Shown here in pieces: positions 51,718 to 62,569 of a stretch of 64,000 nucleotides of DNA; within the stretch, counting starts at the first letter, position 1; every line of letters starts with the position of its first letter. The notes below the pieces were generated by a model. It saw only the letters and a list, made by a program, of their open reading frames with translations. It ran no database searches and had not been told where the DNA came from. This DNA is from Lentinus brumalis (taxonomy: Eukaryota; Basidiomycota; Agaricomycetes; Polyporales; Polyporaceae), in assembly GCA_001792895.1 (NCBI GenBank), contig MARA01000026.1, positions 310,001 to 374,000 on the forward strand, written 5' to 3'. A program made the position numbers and the translations under genes.

Positions 51718-53994
51718 ATGGACAATCTGCGTAAGTAATCATTCGTCCTCGGACGTCACCGTAAACTTCAATCTGCTTACCCGCCCTTCAGAGACCCACG
51801 ACTCTGTCCCAGTCACGCGTCCTAGTGAACATGATCTTGCATCGGCAATGGCGACCATGTAAGTTGCAGTCTGTGTATGTTGTGACTCCTTGGAGGGCTC
51901 ATCTCAGAGACGTTTGGCACAGATTCACGCCACATCTGAACCCCGAAGATGCAGGGACGGAGCTCTGCACCGTCACCTTGCCATCTCTTCTATTCGACCA
52001 CGCCACCACTGCTCAAGATCCTCTTATCGGTCGCGTCGACGATATTGATGTCGACGCTGTGAAGCGTTTCGCCGCAGAGGCTCAACGCTCTGCTGTCTGT
52101 ACAGATCCAATGCAGATTGAGACACTGAGTGAGGCGCACCCTAGCCACCACGCCCCCCTCGCTATGCCCGCCGCTTCTCAGGCATCACGTACGCAGTTTC
52201 CCACTTCTCTGCATACGCATGTGCACTCACTGTTGTCTACAGGTGCTGAAGACAGACCAGAGCTGTATCGTGAAACACCCGTGCATCGGCCGCGCTCTCC
52301 ACGCTCTCAGTCGGTCGCATCCAGCTCATCGTATCGGGAGCGCGACCAGTCATCCGTTCGAGGGCGTCCGGAACAACGCCAATCGCAGTCGTCTGCTCGG
52401 GGTCGCTCCCAACGTGGCCGACACTCCAGCTTTGATCCTGAGCGGCCGCTGGCTCCCAGCCGTGAGGACTGGTGGAGAGAATTGCAGAAACGCACTGATC
52501 GTCCACAGATATATTATTCGGAGGTGCGCATCTGCCTCATCTGCCATTCAAGAGGTTTCAAAGTACTTACACCTGTGCAGCGCCCCGCCAAAAACCCGCG
52601 TCGTGCAGAGGACCTGTCCCACAAGATTCAGACAAAGCAGAAGCATGTTGCGGAGATCGTGCCGTCCCCTGTTGACATGAGCCATGCAGAGTCAACCAAG
52701 ACGGGCTGGGCTGGCAAGGACTACCGCTATCGCACAGACCGCGCAACGATTGACAAAGCGTGGCGCGAGGGTACCATCGGCATCCTAATGAAGACGAGAT
52801 CATTCAAGACGCTGTTTCATCACAAGTATGTCGTTTCGATACATCTCTTCCTTGCCGCTCGATGACCATTACAGGCGTCCCATGTATCTCGTGGATGGGA
52901 AAGGTACGGCCTACGGCCTTGTCACAGACGTTCCCACCTGGATGTACAAGCGCGAAGCGATCTGGGACGATCGAAACTTCCTAGAGCAGGTACCGCACGA
53001 GTGCATCGGCTACAGAGATCGGTGTGGCGACCGAACGGAAGATGACATCGAGGCAAACAGCCGTGGTCCGCACTGGTACAACGTTCTTGGCGTCGATCGA
53101 CAGATTAAAGGCGTAAGCGTGTAGTTCCTCACCGGCACAGCTCTGTCGAACTGACGACCGTCTGCTCAGGCTCCAGGTCTCACCTCATATCATGTGGACC
53201 ACATGACGGAGACCACCGACCTTCTGAAACCGCATACCGCCATTTATAGACTCATGTAAGCATCATCTGCATTGACATTTCACTTATGTGGTGCCTTATC
53301 TGCGACTAGCACGTATGCCTCCAGGGTTCTGCAGACACGATTTCCGTCACTTGCGGACCGTGTTGACAAGTGCGCGCAGAAGCTAGCTGAGCAGGGATGG
53401 GAGCACGCCAAGCCTATGTTTGGGTATTGGTATAACTTCTGCATTAACTGCCCTCGTCCGAACAGCAAGCGCGGTGTGGAGACGCTGCCTCATGTGGACG
53501 GCAAGAACCTTGCCCTCATGGTGTGCATGGTGTTTGTCTGGGGTGAGTCTTGCATGGCTACAGTAACTACTTGTCTCACTCTTGTGCTATTCACAGGTAA
53601 CTTCAACTCCAAGGAGAAGGCGTTCCTGGTTCTTTGGGAGGCACGCCTCATCATTGAACTTCCAGTCGGTGCCTTGATCCTCTTCCCTTCCTCGCTCTTC
53701 ATCCATTTCAACATTGATCTCTCTGGTGAGCAGTGACCGTACACTTCGGGTTTCATCTGGCTCAACTTTCGAGTAGCCCTCCATGTTGTCACAACTCCAG
53801 ATGGGTCTATGCCAACCCCTACCAACTCCACCCCATTGCAGAACGTCGAGGAGCGAGGCTCAATTGTGATGTTCAATCAAGCTTCCATGTTCCAGCTTGC
53901 CGAGTTAGGCTGCACCGTCAAGCAAGCCAAACAGGCAGGCAAGGTGTCCACTAGCGATAACTCAGGTCACATAGCACGCCTTCCTGTACCTTAG
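51718..53994 (+). CDS. TET/JBP-like 2-oxoglutarate/Fe(II) oxygenase
   Basis: Ten exons chain in phase to a 578-residue protein: 51718-51730, 51792-51858, 51923-52188, 52243-52523, 52581-52825, 52875-53112, 53170-53255, 53325-53542, 53597-53725, 53801-53994. The N-terminal 200 residues are disordered and Ser/Arg-rich (SSSYRERDQSSVRGRPEQRQ). The C-terminal domain carries the iron-binding HxD in LPHVDGKNLAL, then GNFNSKEKAFLVLWEARLII and ELPVGALILFPSSLFIHFNI, giving the second His, then ERGSIVMFNQ with a candidate 2-oxoglutarate-binding Arg. This order (HxD, GNF...LVLW, FPSS..H.N, RxS) is that of the fungal TET/JBP family, whose studied members oxidise 5-methylcytosine; the substrate here is not known. 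It faces a KDZ-associated gene 346 bp away. Confidence 0.78.
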
Positions 53995-54340
53995 ACACAC
54001 TATTATCCTGTTGTACGCTCCAGTCTTGAGCCGCTCATACAGTGAATTCAGAATACTTCATGCGTGTTCATTGGAGACGACCTCAGAGCCTGCGGACGCT
54101 CCGGACACTCCGAGTTGACTTCGACTCGGCGGCAGGTGCTGATTTGCGCGATGCGAACACGCTCAACAATTCTGCGTGGCGCGTCGGGGTTTCGCAGTTA
54201 GCCCGCAGGGCATGAGCAACCGGTAAGGCTTTACCGCATACCCGCAGGCCTCCGCTGTACTAGTACTGGGTAGGGCAGTCAAGAGCAGTCAATGCCCGAA
54301 GAAATGCACAACTTGATTACTTAGACATACAGCAGCACTG
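53995..54340. other. Convergent 3' intergenic
   Basis: Shared 3' space between the oxygenase and the KDZ-associated gene. Contains GCCCGCAGG and ACCCGCAGG motifs (near 54200 and 54240) like those in the window's minisatellites. Confidence 0.4.
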
Positions 54341-56648
54341 CTACAAAGGGAGCCTCAACTCGTCTAAGGGTACAACGCGAGGGTGCTTGCCCTTCTTGGC
54401 AAGCACGCTCTCGCGGTAGGCATTATACACGGTAATCATCTCGTCTAGGAAGAAATTATAATGCACCTCTCCCATCTCGCGGACGACCGCAATAAACTTG
54501 CCGAACCATACGTTCACCTGCTCAGCCGCTGACGAATTAAAGATCCATTCCATGAGGTCGTTGTAAAGCTCCGGAAACAACGCCGGGTTGCAGTTATTGA
54601 CACAGAACTCGTCACTATCGGTGTGTTTGGTAGTTGCGTGGAAGACGTCGACGGGAAAGGCTGTGCGATCGAGTCCAGGTGTTTTTTGGGTGCGTAGGTG
54701 CCGCAAGAGGTGGCAATTGTTGTCGTAGAAGAGGAAGGACGGGCGGGAGCGAGGGAGGTGATCGGGGAATGTACACAGCACGAAACGCTAGAGGAGAGTA
54801 GTTCAGCACCGCGAGAGAATACATGACGATGGCTGCGTACGCACCAATGCATTCGCGGGCCCTCCGACTCGAAGAAGGTCGCCCGGGATATCACAATCCC
54901 GCAGCATCGCACCATTAGCTGTTCGTTGTGTGTCCATTTCCTAGTGAGAAACGTCTTGATCTTGGGGATCCTGGGAGCCTTCTTCTTCGCTTGGGCTCTC
55001 CGCCGCTGGGACGGCTGCTTCTGGCTGTGGTGAACGCGAGGGCTGCTGCCCAACAGATCTGCGACGTCTGCGCGGTCCAGGACGTCATCTGCGGCCTCCG
55101 CCGTGGCTGCATCAAGCTCGTCGGCGACCTCAGCAACCTCTAAGTCATCTACAAGCGCATCTGCGGCCGAGTCCGCCCTCGCAAGGGCTGCTGCTGCTCG
55201 ATTCTCTAGCCGTCTCTTCAAGCGGAAGATCGCCTGGCCCTTCTGCCGCCTCTCAGCCTCATACGCGCGATGCTCGGGGGTAGTACAAGTACGGAAGCCG
55301 CCGGAGACCGCAGCACCGCAGCCGTCCATCGCGCACTTGAGAGCCTCGCCCGCATGTTCGGGGCAGAAGCGATCGCGAGGAGAGTGCAATCGCACCTCAC
55401 AGCGGGCCTCGTTGCATCGCGGGTGACCGAGGGTGACGCCGTCCATGACACACGCACTCAGGCGTTCTACATGAAGAATGGATCAGCAACGGAGTAAGAA
55501 AACAGAGCTACAAAAGGACGTACGCCACGGTTTGTCGGGCTCGTCCACGGGCGGTTGGATGATGCGCTCACAGTCATCGCAAGCATGGGCCCATAGTGGC
55601 TGTCCGATGCCCTTCATGAGCCTGTTCCGCTCCTCTAGGGCTGAAGTGAACCGTGCACCCTGCGGGCCGTTGTGAGGGAGCTCGAGTGACTCTTCGCGGC
55701 GACGCTTGAAGTCTAGAAGAGCATGAAGGTAGAAGGCGTTCCATACCAGTTCGCCTGTGAGACGCTGGTCATCGGAATGTGAAGACAAGCCTAAGTTGTA
55801 GACTCGCGCGATGACATCACCAGATGCGCTGAAAGCAAAGTAAGCTAAGGAGGCGTATAGGGTGGGGCGCGACTCACTGTGCAAAACACATCTGCGCCCG
55901 GAAGAGCCCAACCAACTCCTGCTCCACGTACGAACGCTCCGAAATCTCAAGCATGTCGGGCATGCCAGGATAGTAGCGGCGTTGGGCATTGTCATCTTGA
56001 GCGTTGCAGACAGAGTAGTTCGGGCGGTAGGTCGTGCGACATCCTAGATCATCGTTAGATGCATAAAGCGACCAAGGTAAGTGAATCAACTCACCTCTGC
56101 AGTAAGCAGACGAGATGCGAATGGGCAGAACGCCGCGCCGGCGTGTATACAGATGACCGGCATAGTCACGCCGCTCACCTAAAGCTTTGCCCCTGCGGGA
56201 GCAACCGGAAGTACTACAGGTCTTCTGCCCGCTGATCATCATCTCCGCACCTAGAGAGCGCATTTAAATGAGCACTTGCGAACTCAGTAGTAGGACGCAC
56301 CGAGATTATGTGACGGTCCGATAGCAGAGAGGAACCTGTCCATCTCTCCAGGGGCGATCACGAGCTCTCCAGGACGTGCTGACATGGTGATGTCGCCAAG
56401 AGCTGTCCAGAGCGCATTGACATGGTCGAGGATGAGGCCGGTGTGAATGCTGAGGACAAGAGCAATGTTGTCGGGAAGAGAGGGGAGGGGAAGGTTTGTA
56501 CGCGATGTGCTGCGGGGTTGACGGGTGGGATGAATGCTGTGAAGCGAGTAGAGAGCTCGAAGAACGCCAGCAGCTGATGATGAGTCAGTATAGCATATAG
56601 CTCAGGGACTGTAGCGACTCTCGCAGCAATGGTTGAGAAGAGCACCAT
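54341..56648 (-). CDS. KDZ-associated CxC5/CxC6 protein, probably damaged
   Basis: Member of the cysteine-cluster proteins linked to Kyakuja-Dileera-Zisupton DNA transposons. In-phase exons: ...-56301, 56250-56095, 56043-55878, 55828-55524, 55466-about 54850, then the last to 54341. The CxC5 part has PIRISSAYCRG, YYPGMPDMLEISE, LVWNAFYLHAL and HACDDCERI. CxC6 begins at VMDGVTLGHPRCNEARCEVR and has RFCPEHAGEALKCAMDGCGA. The C-terminal transposase-like part has KWTHNEQLMVRCCGI, FYDNNCHLLRHL, KHTDSDEFCVNNCNP and FNSSAAEQVNVWFGKF. Two problems: the N-terminal exon (LLAFFELSTRF) changes frame between about 56560 and 56500, and the junction near 54850-54781 is out of phase by one. It is either degraded or spliced unusually. 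Confidence 0.75.
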
Positions 56649-58340
56649 GACGAGAGTAGTTCCGATTCCACTGGAATCGGCTTATCATCTCTTTGAATCC
56701 TGCACAGTCACGTGCCCCTGATTCATGTACCCGGCGCGCTCCGTGTTCTCTTTCCGGTTTATCCCGTGTCAGTCTCATCTCTTCAGCTTGAGCAGTCCCC
56801 ATTCACAGCTGTTCATTCAATAAGTACGAATGCTTTCGCGACTCATGACATGGCTGCATGCCTAGGCTTATATATACTTATAAGTTGCGGCCATGAGTTA
56901 TCAGTGGAATCGGGCCGGGCGCGCGAAGCGGCGCGTTCTACCCCAAGTAAGTAGCAAGCCAGACGTCAGAAAATTGACGACCTCTCTGCACCAAACGGTA
57001 TCATGTGACTCACGGATAGGATACCACCCGCAGGTGTGAGCGAAGAGGGCGGGAAGACCTGCAGGCCTCTGGGACCTCCACAAACCCGGGAGGACCTGCG
57101 GGCTTCTAGCATTGTCGTAAACCCGGGAGGACCCGCAGGCTACCCGCAAAAGTCGGCGAAGCGGGATGCCCGCAGGCGGGCCGGTAGGCAAGCAGGCGTG
57201 CGGGTACTCCAGGGACCCCGCAGGCGAGCAGGTGAGCGCGTTCACCTGCAAGCAAGCAGGCATCTACAGAGACCTGTAAGTCACGTAACCTGATATCAGC
57301 ACCTAGAAACGGCGTGTGAGGCTAGGACCTACCGGGCTTGGTCCCCACTGGACCAGCAGCCGTTGAAAGAGGCGTCTTACGCACGCCGAACGACTCAAAC
57401 TGGGTTACTACACGAACGCCTGAGGGCCTTCCGGGCTACCGTTATCCCTGCGGGTGGTTAAGGCGGCCTGCCAAGCCCAGCTACCTATGTGACAGTCTAG
57501 ACTAGCATCGCGCCGGCCTCCCTTATGCTCTGCACTGATGCCATCACTCGCCTATCGTCCGCCATCGTCCGCCGGATTCCGCCGGAATCCGACGGATTCC
57601 GGCGGATAATTCCTCATAACTCAGTTGTTCTCCCCGCGGACGACCCCAGAGCACTGGGCCCCGAAGAAGATCACCATCGCGTGAGCGACTTCCGGAGGCT
57701 AACCGTGCTGTACGAGATGGTGTTGTTGATGTAGTGTAGTGTATCGCTCATCTAATGGGATTGGGTTTCCGCAATCTGCTGTGTGATGAAGCCTCTCAAA
57801 CGCCTGCATCAAGTAGCGGAGATCCGCGTTCCAAAAATTGTCTGGTTCAACCTGGGGTCAACTAAGCGAATACTTATGGTCATCACGGTGGGAATGTTGA
57901 GTGTGCAGTAAGTCCTTCAGCGGCCGGTCTTTACCCTTCTCCAACGCAGAAGGAAGGCGCTTCCTTCGAAGACACAATTGTCAAGAATATATTGACCCTA
58001 GAGCGCAGCCAGACGAGACAGTATTTTCGGGTCATGATTCCCACGCATGTCTGGGGTAGTAGTACTCGTACATGATGACGGACTGGGACAGCGAAGGAAA
58101 GGGGGATAGACGGCGACCGTGAAGCACCAGCATTCACTAAGTACCGTACTTACGCGATTTCGGCGCACGTTAGCTTCCCGCGTGAGCAGGTACTAATCCC
58201 GAGGGCCACGAAGAGGCCTGCGCCAGGAACAACCGCTGCCACCAGGGCAGCGGATGACCGTACCTCGGGGCCGTTCTTGACTCGGAGACTCGTTGCAGAG
58301 ATCTCCGAGCGGCGCTTGCAGCTCGATGGTCGATGTCGTG
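56649..58340. other. Intergenic, no gene seen
   Basis: Contains the GC-rich CCCGCAGG-type repeats (57045-57260) and a cluster of overlapping GGATTCCGCCGGAATCC-type palindromes (57552-57606). Confidence 0.35.
57045..57260. repeat. GC-rich irregular repeat with CCCGCAGG motifs
   Basis: ACCTGCAGGC, ACCTGCGGGC, ACCCGCAGGC and CCCCGCAGGC recur irregularly, with AAACCCGGGAGGACC repeated twice. Confidence 0.7.
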
Positions 58341-58350
58341 TGCCTCGACT

Positions 58351-59204
58351 TCAGCTGCGATGACAACAGTCAGCACGTGCAATGAGGAGAGCATGTACAA
58401 TGAACACAAACCATTTATACTGGTGGGCAGCGTTCAAGAGTCGTGTACACTCTCCCCTTGACGTAGGCTCGTATATGCAACGCACGCGCGGCGTCGGCCC
58501 CTCGTACTGAGACGAGGCGGAACCGGGGCATGGCACGGGTTGCACAACAGAACCGCATTTGTCACATCTGGAACAGAGCGTCAGTACGTGGTGATGACAG
58601 CGACGTCGAGTAGGGTACTCACTTGCTCCAAACTCCATCTCCCAGGTCCTCCTGCATCAGTGTACTTGTCAGCAGTGCGAAGCTATACAACAAAGACAGA
58701 ACAGACCTTGACTTGATATACGACGCCGAGTGGGCCCTTCCCCCGGCGTCGCTGTTGATCAACCGAGCTACCGATGACGCTTGCATGCGAATATGCAACC
58801 CCGGCGTAGGAAGGCCGTACACCAGGACTTTCGGCGTACGGCGCAGTCACAGGGCATGATAGGGTGCTCGCATGCAAGCGCCGAAAGAGAATGGTCAGCC
58901 TGCGAGACGGCAAAGAAACATACGCGTTGTTGATATCCGAGCTCGTTGCATCCCGCATCCAGCGCACGCCTGTCGCGTCTCTGCGCAGTGGGAACGGTGG
59001 TCCGGAGGGCTGACGCGCCGATGTAGCATCGGTTGCTTCTAGACTGCCAACACGGACCGCACGCTGAGCATCCGCCGGGACTGGGAGCTGGCAGCGCGGC
59101 GAGGTGGTCCGGAGAGTATGTCGCGCCGATGCGATATCGGTTGCTTCTAGACTGCTCACACGGACCGGAAGTTCAGCTCGAGGCTCGAGCACACTCGCGT
59201 GCAT
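58351..59204 (-). CDS. Possible Cys-rich gene, unresolved
   Basis: A reverse-strand frame encodes CDKCGSVVQPVPCPGSASSQ and RVRCIYEPTSRGECTRLL, a possible zinc-binding cluster. Upstream, LLTSTLMQEDLGDGVWSK precedes a GTGAGT donor near 58622. The 5' portion contains a repeated segment (RVSSLEATDIASAR / RVGSLEATDATSAR). The exon chain is not established and this may be a relic. Confidence 0.3.
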
Positions 59205-60447
59205 GGACGGAGTGGGGTAGAGATGTCTTAATGGTCGTGGAGGCTAAGGTTAGTTCTTGCCGAGCAGGAGGGCCTAAAGAGGACGCACCATTGAAAGACA
59301 ACCCTACGCTGGTGACATGACGTCGAGGCCACCACTTACGCGACACATGCGAAGCGGTCCGCCGAAGAGCAGACCTCGCAGAGGAGTCAGCCGGATGCAC
59401 CTGAGTGTACGTCGCCACCCATGCTGCTATGCAGCACGTTGATGGTTACAGCGTCCGTGAAGAGTCCCAGCCAGCGGGTGGCGCAGGACTCCTTCCCGGT
59501 TCACCCCGACCGACACAGACCGTGACGGCCCACAAGCGAGGTGGACGTACGAGGCCTATGCCAGTGCGGAGCGCCGACGCCTGGGCGCATTCCCGCTCCG
59601 CCACTCGAGGCCGGCTACGACGGCAGGGCAGAACGGGTAGATGGCCAACTGAGACCGGGACGGCACGCCACAGTGCTACCTGAGCCAGTGTCAGCCATGG
59701 TGGAGATGGAGGGCGAGGGAGACAGACGTACATGTTTCGCACTGAGACGACCTGGTACATCGACGCTGTGCAGGAGGTGAGAGGGGCGGCGGGCGGGGAA
59801 GGGTAGAGTGGCGTACCTTAATGCGTCGTGCCCGTGCTGGTCAGGGTGTTGTCCGTTGGGACTAGGACCGGTGGCGGTCGAGGTTGAGCATGGGAGGGAG
59901 CGAAGACGTGGTGGCCGGGCGGCGGAGATGGCGGTTGTGGGGAGAGGTGGGTGAGGACGAGAACGCGGCGAGCTGGGCCTTTTGAAGGGGTGCGGCTGAC
60001 GCCACCGGAGTGCACCGGCGGCGGTTGGCACTGCGTCAGCCTCAGGAAGCGAACAAGTCCGTTTCCGGATCGGGACACGCGGGCTCCGAGACAACTCCTC
60101 TTTTCGCCAGTTCTGTCTTCCAGTCATCGAGACACTGCAACGCTCAACAGCGTGACCGAAACTTGTCTCTTTACAATCAGTGGACCGCATGGAAAAGAGT
60201 GTGTACTCTACTGCGAGTCCGGTGGATTATTATTGCGCCTAGATGTAGTACTAGTGTGGATAGTAAGTATTGTTGCTCGCAGAGAAGAATACGTGTGTGC
60301 AAGATGGGATACTTCGTGAACTCAGTGATACAATGCATGCCTGTCCGATGCCTGGTCCATGATATGGTGGATCGTGGTACGGAACGAGGGTATCTGTGCG
60401 TGAGGGGTGGCCGACTCGGAGCGTTCGTCGAGCTTGAAGTGGACCAT
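59205..60447. other. Intergenic, no gene seen
   Basis: Arg/Pro-rich open frames on both strands without splice support. Confidence 0.3.
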
Positions 60448-62331
60448 CTAACAAAAACCGACGGGCTCTTGGTACTCTGGAATAGGGTCAATCAGTGAAC
60501 AGTGCATACGTGCAGCGGTCAAGTACGCACCGGTCTTGCATGTCATCATGATGGCCGCGGACTGTGCCAGGGCACGGTCGCGGCCGTTCAATTGCGCCTT
60601 CAACACCAGCCACTCGGTTTCCGTGAAGCCGTCGATCTCTTCTTCCGGGGGAGTGGCGGGATCGTCAGGGCTATCGAACGGCAATTTGGCCCGCTGCTCA
60701 GTGTCCTGCACGATGTAAGCAGTGCTCGGATTGCCGCTGCCGGCATCCTCAACGAGCGTGTTGTCGGCTTCCACAAGGAGTCGGTCACCATATCCCGCCT
60801 CCGAGTCGTCAACGCCGCTGAATGGGGAATAGGCGATGTGGTACTTCGCCAAGCCAGACGTAAGGGATGAGAGAGCGCCAGAAGGAAGAGCGGAGTCGAC
60901 GGAAGAACACGACACCAATTCTTCTTCAAAATCTGTAGCGTGCCTGCTCCGACGAACCCTAGAGTCGTCATCGGCAGCCTGTCGCTGCTTGTCAGTAGCA
61001 CCGCCAGCACCCTCATCATGCCCATCATGTGGGTCCCCTTCACCATATCCACCACCTGACGAGCCGTCAGCACGAGCGTCCCCCCCACCAGGCCCACCAC
61101 CTCCATCGCTACCAGGGCGCGTTGATCGCCGGATTCCCTTGAGCGGCCAAGCACAGACTTCCGGCTTGAAAAAGAGTTCGTCAACAATCAAACCTATCAA
61201 CATCGCGTACTGCTTGATTAGGTAGTCGGGAGCTGCATTGGCCATGCCGCTTTTGCGGCGGTACGCAAGATAAGCGGTTCCCACCTCCGGCGAACGCATG
61301 TAATGCGTCAGTTTTGTGTGCGCGTTAATGAGCATCGCAAAGAGCGAGACACGCTCGTTCGGAGCACGGTGAGGATGGTCTGGAAGACGGAGCTCATCGG
61401 CGATATCCTCGGAGTCCTCAGGGACAACGACGGGGAGGTACGGGTGCAAATACCAGGAGTGCCACTCTGTACGCGGTGGAACATATGTTGTAGGTTGTTC
61501 CAATATCTTCTGCCGCGCCTCGAACGAGAGGAGCGTAAGAGGCCGATTGTGCAAGAGCAGGGTTGCAGGACGGAGTATAATCAATCTCCATGTCATGTCC
61601 TGGCGCAGTAGCTGTGCGACCGGGAACGGGTCTGCAGACTGTGACATAACAGATACGCATGATCAAATCAAGAAGTACGGCGATATTAGGACACGCACCT
61701 CCGTCCGAGGTTTTGGAACCCCGTCAGCACAAGCCGCCTGCCATGCGAAGTTACAGGCTGCAAGTGCATCTAATAGCTTCTGTAGCAAGGCAGTGTCGGG
61801 GACGAGAACGAAGGCACCATTTGACTCCCAGGGTATGTGCAGGCCCGCCTCGACTGGTGGATGAGGAGAGAGTCAACATGTGATAGGGGAAACGTGGAGA
61901 CTATTACTTACGCAGAAAGGTGTTTTGCACACTATCCAGCTTGAACAGATCATCACCGTTAAACCGCATAGCCGTAAGTACGTCCTCCTGTGTACATATA
62001 CTTAGTCAGTACCACGATGGCATCCTAGATATGAGTATATGGCGAAAAGACTCACGACTTCCGCTTTCCGGATAGCGTCGTCGCGGTCAGCATTGCAGAC
62101 ATGCGCTAGTTGAACAGACTGACACGCGGCGCCGGTTACAAAGCTCAACAGGTCGCAGCTAAGAACCCTGTTTCGTAGCGTGCTGTCCGACCTCGCCGCG
62201 CTGTTGACGGAGGTCACGCCCGAGTCGCACGAACCCGCCATGGTACGGTATGTGGGGTTACGTGCGGTCCGGTGGTATTTGGGAGGAGTGTAAGCGATTT
62301 GGCCCTTCGGGTCGTATATGAATTGAGACAT
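60448..62331 (-). CDS. HNH-nuclease-like fungal protein
   Basis: Four exons in phase, 62331-62056, 61987-61912, 61853-61699 and 61638-60448, give 565 residues. The N-terminal third matches the layout of fungal HNH_2-type proteins: VTGAACQSVQLAHV (first His), then DSVQNTFL (Asn) and GLHIPWESNGAFVLVP (second His and the strand after it). The usual acidic or Cys zinc positions are weak, so nuclease activity is uncertain. The middle is conserved-looking (WRLIILRPATLLLHNRPLTL, SVSLFAMLINAHTKL-like helical text), then a Gly/Asp-rich disordered stretch and a short acidic C-terminus. It starts 238 bp from the thioesterase gene and is divergent to it. Confidence 0.55.
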
Positions 62332-62569
62332 GTTGGCGGGCTAGGCTGAGGGTAAATTAACCACCGTGCACTGTTTCAGCCCACGTACAGGAGGGAACCC
62401 GGCGGTGATGAGGGGTTCGCGTTTGGCAGGCGAGACACAGAGGAGGAGCCTCGAGGAGCGTCGTGGTCGTAAGGAGAGCTCGGGCGGCGGGCCGACGTCA
62501 TGGCCAATTTTGGCCGATTTCCGTACCCGGCGCTTGTTCGGCGTCCCAACTTCTTTGCCTTCGCTGACG
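62332..62569. promoter_or_regulatory. Divergent intergenic region (bidirectional promoter)
   Basis: 238 bp separate the start codons of the HNH-like gene and the thioesterase gene, so both promoters must lie here. No clear TATA box was seen. Confidence 0.5.
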
